Shown piece after piece: positions 1 to 6,947 of a stretch of DNA of 29,116 bases. Made by a program: the position numbers and the translations under genes. The stretch's first letter is position 1. Every line of letters begins with the position of its first letter. The DNA lies in contig CAZFLM010000079.1 of the NCBI GenBank assembly GCA_964519955.1, forward strand, positions 1 to 29,116, written 5' to 3'. The notes under the pieces were generated by a model. It worked only from the letters and a program-made list of their open reading frames with translations. It did not search any database and was not told where the DNA came from. This stretch comes from CAZFLM01 sp964519955 (GTDB taxonomy: Bacteria; Armatimonadota; Chthonomonadetes; Chthonomonadales; CAJBBX01).

Positions 1-24
1 CCGAGCGCTGCCCACTACATACCG

Positions 25-53
25 TTGACAATGCTTATTTTAACGCCTATGGG
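25..53 (+). promoter_or_regulatory. Candidate sigma-70-type promoter reading into hairpin array 1
   Basis: A perfect TTGACA (25-30) is followed after exactly 17 bases by TATGGG (48-53). It lies in the only AT-rich stretch near the left end. Transcription would begin near position 60 and run through the first hairpin units into the transposase gene at 369. The -35 is ideal and the -10 is half-matched, so this is a reasonable prediction without direct support. Confidence 0.4.
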
Positions 54-368
54 ATGGCGGGGTAGGGGGGTGGCGGGGAGGGCAGCGGCCATCGCGTCGC
101 GTTGTCCCGCCATTGAAATGGCGGTCTGGCGGGAGCGAAACCCCCTTCGGGGGTTGGGATCGTGCGCTGCGCGGGGCCCCAGTCCTCGAAGACGTCCCGC
201 CATTGGAATGGCGGTCTGGTCGAGAGCGAAACCCCCTTCGGGGGTTGGGGGCGCGCGTTGCGGGAGGCCCCAGTCCTCGAAGAGGACTTCGCTCTGCCCA
301 GGACCGGGTTTCAACCCGGTTGCGCCTTCGGGGTCTGGGGGTGTGCGCTGTTCGCCATCGAGGAGGCC

Positions 369-794
369 ATGATGCCGTCTTCATGTACGCGCGTCTTCGT
401 GCATCTGGTGTGGGCGACGTGGCGGCGCGAGCCGCTCATTGGGCCTGATGTAGAGGACAGGATCCGCGCCTGCATCTCTTCCGCGTGCGCCAAGCTGAGG
501 TGCGAGGCGCTTGTCGTGGGCGGCGTAGCAGACCATGTGCATGTGCTGGTCAGAATGCACTCGACTGTCAGCGTTGCTGCACTCGCGAAGGAGCTGAAGG
601 GCTCGTCGTCGCATCTGGTGACGCACGAGGTGACACCGGATCGGTTCTTCCGCTGGCAGGCGACGTACGGTGCGTTCAGCGTGTCTGCCGCCGAGGTCGA
701 GGCCGTGGTGGGCTACATCCGGGGCCAGCGACGCCATCACGCGACCGGTTCCGCGCGCGCCGATTGGGAGGCATGCGAGGATCAGGGGCCGTGA
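369..794 (+). CDS. REP-associated tyrosine transposase (Y1/IS200-like), RAYT 1
   Basis: A 141-residue single-domain Y1 transposase of the IS200/IS605 TnpA superfamily. These enzymes nick and rejoin single-stranded DNA at hairpins through a 5'-phosphotyrosine. The HUH motif is H56-V57-H58 inside DHVHVLV, preceded by VVGG; the catalytic tyrosine is probably Y116 in GYIRGQRRHH. The N-terminal HLVWATWRREPL block matches the second RAYT in this window (HFAWATWHREPL), and the two align along their whole length. GAGGAGG at 360-366 supports the ATG at 369 or the one at 372. The gene has no terminal inverted repeats or accessory TnpB and lies inside a hairpin array, which is the RAYT arrangement and not that of a free insertion sequence. 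It probably acts on the array hairpins, which is inference. All core motifs are intact. Confidence 0.9.
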   Translation: MMPSSCTRVFVHLVWATWRREPLIGPDVEDRIRACISSACAKLRCEALVVGGVADHVHVLVRMHSTVSVAALAKELKGSSSHLVTHEVTPDRFFRWQATYGAFSVSAAEVEAVVGYIRGQRRHHATGSARADWEACEDQGP

Positions 795-887
795 CCTGGC
801 GGCCGCGTCCCGCCGGGCGTCCCGCCATTTAAATGGCGGTCTGGTCGAGAGCGAAACCCCCTTCGGGGGTTGGGCGTGTGCGCCGCC

Positions 888-987
888 NNNNNNNNNNNNN
901 NNNNNNNNNNNNNNNNNNNNNNNNNNNNNNNNNNNNNNNNNNNNNNNNNNNNNNNNNNNNNNNNNNNNNNNNNNNNNNNNNNNNNNN
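888..987. other. Scaffold gap (100 N) inside array 1
   Basis: The N run interrupts a repeat unit. Sequence stops at unit offset 65 and resumes at offset 90, judged against the intact unit at 1054. The true missing length should therefore be 24 bases, or 24 plus a multiple of 156; 100 is a placeholder. Confidence 0.95.
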
Positions 988-1550
988 CTTCGCCCTGCTC
1001 AGGACCGGGTTTCAACCCGGTTGCCCCGGCGCCGGCGTGTTGCACCGGGCGTCCCGCCATTGAGATGGCGGTCTGGTCGAGAGCGAAACCCCCTTCGGGG
1101 GTTGGGCGTGTGCGCCGCCAGGGGCCCCAGTCCTCGAAGAGGACTTCGCCCTGCTCAGGACCGGGTTTCAACCCGGTTGCCCCGGCGCCGGCGTGTTGAA
1201 CCGGCCGTCCCGCCATTGAAATGGCGGTCTGGTTGGGAGCCAAACCCCCTTCGGGGGTTGGGGGTGTGCGCTGCGAGGGGCCCCAGTCCTCGAAGAGGAC
1301 TTCGCTTCGCTCAGGACCGGGTTTCAACCCGGCTGCGCCCGCGTCGGCGTGTTGCGCCAGGTCGCCCGCCATTAACGTGGCGGTCTGGTTCCAGCGAAAC
1401 CCCCTTCGGGGGTTGGGCTGTGCGCGGCGCGAGTGTCCAGGCCGGGCAGGGGCATACGTTTTGGCCAGGCCCGAGTTGGAACCCGGGTTGGGCTTCTGCC
1501 GCACCCGCGTTCTGGCCCGGGTTTGGGCGGCCGGATCAGGAGGCCCCACC

Positions 1551-2120
1551 GTGCGCCAGCGGTCTGCTGTGGCGTTGGTCCTCACGTGCGCCGCACTCGC
1601 TCAAGCGGGCTGTCGCTCGTCCGCTCCGCCCCGCGCGCGGCCGGCGCCTGCCCAGAGCGCGTGCATGGGCGGCCTCAGTGCGGCGTCCATCGGCGACGAC
1701 CTCCAGCCCCAGTACCGCAAGCGCGGTGCCATCTACTGGAGCGTGTCGGGGAGCATCCGGCGCGCTGACGAGCCGCACGCATCCGTGATGGCGAAGCAGA
1801 CCACCGCGACGTCGTGCTGGGCCGAAGATGGGTGGGGGATGGGCCAGTCCAGGACGCTCGTCCTCACCGGCAGACCATGCCCCATCTCCGCCGCCGAGCA
1901 GCTCACGGCCGTGCGAACGCTTCGGCAGGCCCTCGTCTCGTGGATCGGCCGGTCGGGCGCTGGGCTCGTATCCTCGACGCCCGGGACCGCGGCCGGGTTC
2001 GCGCTGGCGTACTCAGATGGACCGCATCGGGGCACGGTGACGGTCGCGGTGACGCGTCAGCGCACGGGCGTCGTGCGGATCGATGTGATCTGCCGGGAGC
2101 GCACGCCGGCGGGAGCATGA
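1551..2120 (+). CDS. Putative lipoprotein or secreted protein of unknown function
   Basis: A GTG start at 1551 follows AGGAGG (1538-1543) by seven bases and opens a 189-residue product. The N-terminus has two Arg, a hydrophobic run (VALVLTCAALA) and then QAGC, a weak lipobox with Gln where Leu or Val is usual at -3. A Pro/Ala/Arg linker follows. The rest has scattered Trp and Cys and ends with alternating beta-strand-like segments (TVTVAVTRQ, VVRIDVICRE). I do not recognise a family. The gene begins where array 1 decays and converges on the HAD gene, with 28 bases between the two stop codons and no obvious terminator there. The open frame extends upstream through the repeats, but that part is repeat-derived and is excluded. 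Confidence 0.72.
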   Translation: MRQRSAVALVLTCAALAQAGCRSSAPPRARPAPAQSACMGGLSAASIGDDLQPQYRKRGAIYWSVSGSIRRADEPHASVMAKQTTATSCWAEDGWGMGQSRTLVLTGRPCPISAAEQLTAVRTLRQALVSWIGRSGAGLVSSTPGTAAGFALAYSDGPHRGTVTVAVTRQRTGVVRIDVICRERTPAGA

Positions 2121-2148
2121 CGGCGGGCGGTTCCGCGTGCTCTGGCGG

Positions 2149-2871
2149 CTACCCGCGGCCGCCCAGCAACACCTCCGCGATCCGATCCCGCAGCTCGGCG
2201 TAGGACGCGACGGTCAGGGCGGGCCTGGCTCCGTTAGCATCCGCCCCGCCCGGGTTGTACCAGACGGACGTCATGCCGATGGCGTTTGCGCCTGCCACGT
2301 CGGCCTCCAGCGAATCGCCGACGAACCAGATGCCCCCCGGCTCCACGCCCAGCTTCGCGGCTGCGGCGCGGAAGAGGACGGGATGCGGCTTGCGCAGCAC
2401 GTAGTCGGCGGTGCTCATGACGAAGCCGAAGTGGCGGAGCAGGCCGTGCTCGTCCAGCAGCCACCGGAGGCGCTCGCCGGACGAGCTGGCGTTGCTGAGG
2501 ATGCCGCAGGGGATGCCGCGGGCGTCGAGGTCCGCCAGCAACGCCGCGATGCCGGGCTCGGGCACGGTGTCGAGAGCGGCTTCGACGAACGCGCCGTCAA
2601 TCTCATCGGGCGGAGCGTCGAAGGAGATGCCGAGCGGTTCGTAGAGCAGGCGCTGGAAGTCGTCGATGCGCACCTCCAGCAGCGACGCCTGCTGGCGCGG
2701 CTCAATCTCGGCGTTCAGCTCATCGGTGAGCCGCTCCAGCTCGTCCACCGTCACGCCGCGCGGGTTGTGCGCGAGGCGCAGGACGGCAGCCGTCCCCGCC
2801 GCGCGGTCGAAGCGCACGGTCCGCAGCACGGTGCCGCCCATGTCGAACAGAACGCCCTTCGGCAGGTGCAT
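2149..2871 (-). CDS. HAD superfamily hydrolase
   Basis: A 240-residue HAD-like phosphohydrolase with an inserted helical cap between motifs I and II, as in subfamily IA. Motif I is FDMGGT with nucleophile D10; the usual second acid (DxD) is Gly12. Motif II is ILSN (residues 124-127), motif III Lys is K161 in RKPHP, and motif IV is VGDSLEAD (D186, D191). The family usually dephosphorylates small metabolites such as sugar phosphates; the substrate here cannot be read. The FDxGGT variant occurs in other HAD proteins, so loss of activity is not implied. The start at 2871 was chosen because GGAG lies just upstream; an in-frame ATG 33 bases earlier falls within the heptad repeat. It is last in a leftward operon, 45 bases after the TIM-barrel-like gene. 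Confidence 0.88.
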   Translation of the reverse strand: MHLPKGVLFDMGGTVLRTVRFDRAAGTAAVLRLAHNPRGVTVDELERLTDELNAEIEPRQQASLLEVRIDDFQRLLYEPLGISFDAPPDEIDGAFVEAALDTVPEPGIAALLADLDARGIPCGILSNASSSGERLRWLLDEHGLLRHFGFVMSTADYVLRKPHPVLFRAAAAKLGVEPGGIWFVGDSLEADVAGANAIGMTSVWYNPGGADANGARPALTVASYAELRDRIAEVLLGGRG

Positions 2872-2885
2872 CGCGTCTCCTCGTC

Positions 2886-2913
2886 CCCAAGTCCCAAGTC
2901 CCAAGTCCCGAGC
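2886..2913. repeat. Heptanucleotide tandem repeat CCCAAGT
   Basis: Three perfect copies of CCCAAGT (2886-2906) and one diverged copy CCCGAGC (2907-2913). The block starts three bases past the stop codon of the leftward gene at 2917-4401 and ends before the HAD start. It is one of four heptad blocks in the window, all at the 3' end of a gene. Confidence 0.9.
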
Positions 2914-2916
2914 CCG

Positions 2917-4401
2917 CTAAGGTATCGGCTCCCCGAGGCAGTAGCAGATCGTGTTCAGCATGTTCGTGGCAATGATGGCGCAGCGGCGGATGGCGGCGAC
3001 GCGGCCGCGGTCGTCGCAGGCGCCGTCGAGTTTGGCGGTCTCCTCGATCACGGTGGCCAGCCCCTTGCGGTACTCGGCGCGGCCTTTGGCGTCCAGGCTG
3101 GGCTCCTTCAGGTAGGTGGCCGGGCCGGGCGAGGTGCCGAAGAGGCGCTGGTCGAGCTTGAACTCGCCGGGGATGGGCGTGCCCCACAGCTTGCGGAACG
3201 GCTCCTCGGCCCATTGGCTGAAGTATGACTCCTCCGCTACCTCGAAGATGCGCTGGAGCCGGCGCATGGCGTCCGCGGTCTTCGGGCGGTAGGTGCGCGT
3301 CAGCACCTCCTCCATCACCTCGGCGACGGCGCGGTCCGGCCGCGAGAGGACGCGCCCGCCGAACGCGATCATCGCCTCCTGGCCCGGGTTGTTGACCGGC
3401 CCCTGGTAGTACAGGCAGCCGCGCGCGCCGTCCTCGTACTGCGCCTTCAGCGCTTCGCCCGCGCGCCGGGGGTAGGGCAGGAAGTAGGAGTGGCGATCCC
3501 ACTTGGTGTCGGGGTAGAGCCAGAGGCGGCCCGACGTGCCGTATTTGCAGGCCATCGCGCGGATGAACTCGCGGCGCTCCTCCTCGGCCACCTGGAAGCC
3601 CGTATGGCCCTGGTCGAAGATGCAGTCGACGTGCTTGCTCAGCTCCAGCACGTGCGCCTTCTGCTCCGCGTCGAAGTGCTTGCCCGCCGGGATCCAACTG
3701 ATGGTGATCACGTAGATCGTCTTGTCCGGCCACTTGCTCCGGATGTAGTCGGCTGCCTTCGTGTTGATGCGCACGTTGTAGCCGACCGCCCCGTCCTTCC
3801 CGGCGCACTGCGGGCACCAGCAGCACCCCAGGTCGCACGACTCCAGGTGCACCGCGCCGAAGTCGAACTGGCCCAGCGTTGTGTCGAGGATCTTCTTCAC
3901 GTACTCGAAGGACTTGGGGTTCGCGTCACACATGGCGTGGGCGTGCGGCGTGCCGTCCGGGTTCTTGCCGCGCACGTCCGGGTCCGCCGCGATGATCTTG
4001 TCGTAGCCCCACGAGTAGTTGCCCATGCCCATCGAGAGCACGATGCCGCGCTGCTTGGCCGCCTGGATGAGCCGCTCGATGCGGCGCCGGCGCGGCCGGT
4101 CGATCGCGCTGACGATGTCGGGCGGCCAGCCGTACGTGGCGAAGATGCCCCACGCGTCGAGCATGTTGAACCCCGCGTCGCGCTGCACGTCCATCGCCGC
4201 ACTCACGCTGCGGAGGGTCATCTCGTCGAACTGCGGCGCGGGCCAGTTCTCCAGCGGCTCCGGCTCCAGCCGCATGTCGTTGATCCAGCACCCGAATGCG
4301 ATACGATAGTCGAAGCCGCCCATCGCGCGCTCCTCCTTGCGGTCCGATGCCAGCGCGACGGTGCTCATCGCCGCGCCTCCCAGGAACTCCCGTCGGTTCA
4401 C
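2917..4401 (-). CDS. Tat-exported TIM-barrel-like protein, glycosidase-like, unclassified
   Basis: The GTG start at 4401 has GGGGAGG six bases upstream and gives a 494-residue protein that opens with a Tat-type signal (NRREFLGG, then MSTVALA). The body alternates strands and helices as in a (beta/alpha)8 barrel: FNMLDAWG near 77-84, GIVLSMGMGNYSWGYD near 119-134, FGAVHLESCD near 182-191. A Cys cluster CDLGCCWCPQC (190-200) follows E188, the likeliest catalytic acid. Later segments YVITISWIPAG, DCIFDQGH and GCLYYQGPVNNPGQ resemble barrel strand ends. I cannot assign a glycoside hydrolase family; proteins with DUF4838-like domains have a comparable Cys-rich loop, but this is only a resemblance. 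Middle gene of the operon GH16 - this gene - HAD, 96 bases after GH16, suggesting a shared role in polysaccharide use. Confidence 0.75.
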   Translation of the reverse strand: MNRREFLGGAAMSTVALASDRKEERAMGGFDYRIAFGCWINDMRLEPEPLENWPAPQFDEMTLRSVSAAMDVQRDAGFNMLDAWGIFATYGWPPDIVSAIDRPRRRRIERLIQAAKQRGIVLSMGMGNYSWGYDKIIAADPDVRGKNPDGTPHAHAMCDANPKSFEYVKKILDTTLGQFDFGAVHLESCDLGCCWCPQCAGKDGAVGYNVRINTKAADYIRSKWPDKTIYVITISWIPAGKHFDAEQKAHVLELSKHVDCIFDQGHTGFQVAEEERREFIRAMACKYGTSGRLWLYPDTKWDRHSYFLPYPRRAGEALKAQYEDGARGCLYYQGPVNNPGQEAMIAFGGRVLSRPDRAVAEVMEEVLTRTYRPKTADAMRRLQRIFEVAEESYFSQWAEEPFRKLWGTPIPGEFKLDQRLFGTSPGPATYLKEPSLDAKGRAEYRKGLATVIEETAKLDGACDDRGRVAAIRRCAIIATNMLNTICYCLGEPIP

Positions 4402-4497
4402 GCTCGCCCTCCCCGTTCGGTATGACGCCCATGCGTTCGCGACAGGCCGCAATGTTCCTGCAGGCGGGACCGGGCATCAAGCCGGCCGCCCTCGCCG

Positions 4498-5349
4498 TCA
4501 GCGGCCAGCCCCCAGCACCCGGTACCCGGCACCCGCCTTCTGGTACACGCGGACCCAGTCGACCTCGAGGCGCACTGGGTACTTCGTCTTGGACGTGTCG
4601 CCCCCGCCCGTGCCGCCGATGGCCTGGTTGATGAGGAGGTAGTGCGGGCCACGGAACGCGTTGTCCTTGCCGGGCTCGTCGTCGCTCGCCACCTCGAAGT
4701 GGTTCATGAGCATGCCGTCGACGAAGAGGTCGATCTTGTCTTTGTCCCACTCCATCGTCCAGACGTGGAACTTCGTCGCCCAATCCTCGCCGAGCTGCTT
4801 GATCAGCTTCATGCGGACGCTGGCCTTCTTCTGGCCGCCCACGGCGTAGAACACATTCGCCAGGTCGAGCCCCCTGAACGACTCCATGATGTCCACCTCG
4901 CCGCACTCCGGCCAGCCCAGGCCCGTGCGCGAGACGCCCAGCGTCCAAAACGCCGGCCAGCTTCCCATCTGCGTGTCGATGCGGGCGCGCATCTCGAACT
5001 TGCCGTAGGTGAACTCGTGCTTGCCGAGGCTGATGAGGCAGGCCGAAGTGACCTCGATGAATTCGCGCCCCTCGAAGCCGCTCGCGCCGGGCTTGTAGGT
5101 CGGGTTCGGCTTGTGCTCCTGGCGCCCCTCGATGATGAGCAGGCCACCCTTGCACACCGCGTTCTCCGGCTGATACCACTGCAGCTCGTTGTTGCGGATG
5201 AAGCCGCGCTCGTAGTCCCAGTTGGCGGGGTCGGGGCGGCCGTCCTTGCTGAACTCGTCGCTCCAGACGAGCTTCCAGTCGTCGGCGTGGGCGGGAGAGG
5301 GTGCGAGCGCACCAATCAGGGCGAGCAGGAGCAGAAGGGCTCGCGGCAT
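4498..5349 (-). CDS. Secreted glycoside hydrolase family 16 endoglycanase
   Basis: A 283-residue enzyme with a Sec signal peptide (about residues 1-22, MPRALLLLLALIG to AHA). The GH16 signature is E151-V-D-I-M-E156 (GEVDIMES), with E151 the expected nucleophile and E156 the acid/base of a retaining mechanism. Other GH16 marks are LVWSDEF (28-34), NNELQWY (53-59), GSWPAFW (129-135) and the final strand VDWVRVYQ (263-270). Substrates in the family include laminarin, lichenan, agar and carrageenan; the sequence alone does not choose. GH16 domains normally end at the RVYQ strand; here about 13 more residues are encoded by a heptad repeat. GGAGG lies seven bases before the ATG. It is the first gene of a leftward operon and divergent from the lactonase gene. 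Confidence 0.93.
   Translation of the reverse strand: MPRALLLLLALIGALAPSPAHADDWKLVWSDEFSKDGRPDPANWDYERGFIRNNELQWYQPENAVCKGGLLIIEGRQEHKPNPTYKPGASGFEGREFIEVTSACLISLGKHEFTYGKFEMRARIDTQMGSWPAFWTLGVSRTGLGWPECGEVDIMESFRGLDLANVFYAVGGQKKASVRMKLIKQLGEDWATKFHVWTMEWDKDKIDLFVDGMLMNHFEVASDDEPGKDNAFRGPHYLLINQAIGGTGGGDTSKTKYPVRLEVDWVRVYQKAGAGYRVLGAGR
4511..4538. repeat. Heptanucleotide repeat CCCNNNN inside the GH16 3' end
   Basis: Four heptads, CCCAGCA, CCCGGTA, CCCGGCA and CCCGCCT. They lie within the coding frame and specify about residues 271-280 of the GH16 protein, just past its canonical last strand. The stop codon (4498-4500) lies beyond the repeat. Confidence 0.8.
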
Positions 5350-5373
5350 ATCGGACCTCCGATCAGGGCGGCC

Positions 5374-5404
5374 GGATCCCTCGCAGCGGCAGCTCGGGAT
5401 GACC
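5374..5404. repeat. Dispersed palindromic repeat, GGATCCCTCG...CGGGATGACC type
   Basis: ATCCC (5376-5380) pairs with GGGAT (5396-5400) around a GC-rich centre. It lies in the 200-base divergent spacer between GH16 and the lactonase gene. From memory, close relatives of this sequence recur between genes in many unrelated bacteria; I could not check this. Nothing else in the spacer stands out. Confidence 0.45.
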
Positions 5405-5549
5405 GTAACGCGGCGTCTGCGCCCTCGCGCGGGGCGGAGGACGCGAACGCTGCGGCGATGCGCGGCAGGCAATCGGGCGGCGGACGGCGAACCAGGTGGG
5501 GCAGACGCACCTCCACCAGGCCCGGCGCAACGTCGGGCGGAACGGCGGC

Positions 5550-6749
5550 ATGACCATGACCCACACCGCACGACGCACTATGCGAGCCGCGCTGGCCGGT
5601 ATCCTGCTTGCCGGGCTGGCTGCGGCCGCCTGCGCACAGACGAAGCCGAACACACCCAGCCCGAGAGGCGGCAAGATGACCATCTACGTCGGTACCTATA
5701 GCGGCCCAGCCAGCAAGGGCATCTACATGCTGGCGTTCGACGCCGGGACGGGCAGACTGGGCGCTCCCGAACTCGTCGCCGAGACGCCGAGCCCCTCGTT
5801 CCTCGCCACCGATCCGAAGCATCGGTTCCTGTATGCGGTGAACGAGACCGGCGAGTTCCAGGGCAAGAGCGGCGGCGGCGTCAGCGCGTTCGCCATCGAC
5901 GCAGCGACCGGCGGCCTGAAGCTGCTGAACCAGCAGCCCTCGCATGGGACGTATCCCTGCCACGTCAGTGTCGACGCTACCGGCCACGTCGTGCTGGTCG
6001 CAAACTACGGCAGCGGCACGGTCGCCTCGTACCCGGTGCAGCCGGACGGCAGTCTGGGGGGCGCGGCGTCCATCGTGCGCCACGAGGGCACGGGGCCGAA
6101 CAAGGGCCGCCAGGAGGGCCCGCACGCCCACGCCATCTACCCCGACCCGACGAACCGGTACGCGCTGGCGGCCGATCTCGGCGCCGATCGCGTGTACCTG
6201 TACGAGCTGGACCCGAAGGCAGGCACGATCGCCCCCTCGGCGCCGGCGTACGCCTCCATCGCGCCCGGCAGCGGACCGCGCCACCTCGCGTTCGGCAAGG
6301 ACGGGAAGCACGCCTACGTCATCAACGAGCTGCTCTCGACCGTGACCGTGTGCGACTACGACGCGACCATGGGCACGCTCAGGCCGAGCCAGACCCTATC
6401 GACGCTGCCCGAGGGCTACGCCGGGCAGAGCACGACGGCCGAGATCGCCGTGCACCCGTCCGGGAAGTTCGTCTATGGCTCCAACCGCGGCCACGACAGC
6501 CTGGCGATCTACTCGGTCGAGGCGAAGACCGGCCTGCTCGCGCTCGTCGACATCCAGCCGACCGGCGGCAAGAACCCGCGGAACTTCGCCATCGACCCGA
6601 CGGGCGCCTACCTGCTGGCCGCCAACCAGGACTCGAACGAGATCGTCGTGTTCGCGATCGACGCCGAGACCGGCAAGCTGACGCCGACCGGCGAGCAGGC
6701 AACGGTGGGCCTGCCCGTGAGCCTGCTCTTCGTGCCGGCGAAGCGCTGA
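5550..6749 (+). CDS. Secreted lactonase-family seven-bladed beta-propeller (6-phosphogluconolactonase-like)
   Basis: A 399-residue protein with an N-terminal signal (MRAALAGILLAGLAAAACAQ, probably cut after ACA). The mature part begins IYVGTYS and shows the YbhE-type lactonase pattern (PF10282): repeated blade motifs such as LATDPKHRFLYAVNE, CHVSVDATGHVVLVANY, GSGPRHLAFGKDGKHAYVINE and NPRNFAIDPTGAYLLAANQ. EGPHAHAIYPD is the conserved central segment. Cytoplasmic relatives hydrolyse 6-phosphogluconolactone; an exported copy more likely acts on other sugar lactones, which is inference. ATG 5550 gives the full signal n-region, but ATG 5580 is an alternative because no strong ribosome site precedes either. 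It is divergent from GH16. Confidence 0.88.
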   Translation: MTMTHTARRTMRAALAGILLAGLAAAACAQTKPNTPSPRGGKMTIYVGTYSGPASKGIYMLAFDAGTGRLGAPELVAETPSPSFLATDPKHRFLYAVNETGEFQGKSGGGVSAFAIDAATGGLKLLNQQPSHGTYPCHVSVDATGHVVLVANYGSGTVASYPVQPDGSLGGAASIVRHEGTGPNKGRQEGPHAHAIYPDPTNRYALAADLGADRVYLYELDPKAGTIAPSAPAYASIAPGSGPRHLAFGKDGKHAYVINELLSTVTVCDYDATMGTLRPSQTLSTLPEGYAGQSTTAEIAVHPSGKFVYGSNRGHDSLAIYSVEAKTGLLALVDIQPTGGKNPRNFAIDPTGAYLLAANQDSNEIVVFAIDAETGKLTPTGEQATVGLPVSLLFVPAKR

Positions 6750-6782
6750 GCCGCCCTGGCCGCGAGTGGTCCTGGGCGGGCA

Positions 6783-6801
6783 CCCTTCGACACGCTCAGG
6801 G
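6783..6801. repeat. Short palindromic repeat CCCT-N11-AGGG
   Basis: CCCT (6783-6786) pairs with AGGG (6798-6801) around TCGACACGCTC, 33 bases after the lactonase stop. From memory this resembles a short intergenic repeat seen in many bacterial genomes. It lacks a T-run, so it is not called a terminator. Confidence 0.4.
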
Positions 6802-6839
6802 CAGGCTCTCGCCCATCCCACCACCGCGTCTTGGCCCGA

Positions 6840-6845
6840 TATAAA
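6840..6845 (+). promoter_or_regulatory. Candidate -10 element TATAAA
   Basis: TATAAA stands out in very GC-rich DNA about 100 bases before the next gene's start. No good -35 is found 16-18 bases upstream (TCCCAC), so it would need an activator or a different sigma factor. Confidence 0.28.
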
Positions 6846-6947
6846 CTGGCCTGGACGAGCCACGAGTGCCCTGGTGGGATGGGCCTCCGTGCCCGTCCTG
6901 AGTTCCGCTTCTCGTCGCACCGACCGCCGAACCGTGGAGGAAGCCGC

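Larger units (their letters stand above)
107..1414 (+). repeat. Tandem 156-bp four-hairpin array (array 1)
   Basis: Each full unit carries four short hairpins in fixed order: H1 CCGCCATT-N2-AATGGCGG, H2 AACCCCC-TTC-GGGGGTT, H3 AGTCCTC-GAA-GAGGACT and H4 ACCGGGTT-TC-AACCCGGT. H1 copies start at 107, 197, 822, 1054, 1210 and 1366; the last three are exactly 156 bases apart. The unit at 107 breaks off inside H3. The unit at 197 is complete (H2 230-246, H3 272-288, H4 303-320). The unit at 1366 keeps H1 and H2 (1398-1414) and then decays. H1 loops vary (GA, GG, TA, AA) while stems stay paired. The RAYT gene 369-794 sits between H4 of the second unit and H1 of the third. About 140 further bases after 1414, up to the next gene's ribosome site, show only degenerate unit remnants. 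Confidence 0.93.

Noticed and set aside
369..794. A complete IS200/IS605 insertion sequence
   Set aside because: No left/right end pair specific to the gene and no TnpB; the gene is embedded in extragenic hairpin arrays as in RAYTs.
107..1414. CRISPR array, because of the regular spacing in array 1
   Set aside because: The whole 156-base unit repeats, there are no unique spacers, repeats are multi-hairpin, and no cas gene is near.
795..1550. Long open frames on both strands through array 1 and the N gap
   Set aside because: They translate repeats and Ns, lack ribosome sites at sensible starts, and change frame-to-frame composition with the repeat period.
2720..3838. Long open frame overlapping the TIM-barrel-like and HAD genes
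   Set aside because: Same-strand shadow in another frame in GC-rich DNA; Arg/Ala/Gly/Pro-rich composition, no start signal, no family pattern.
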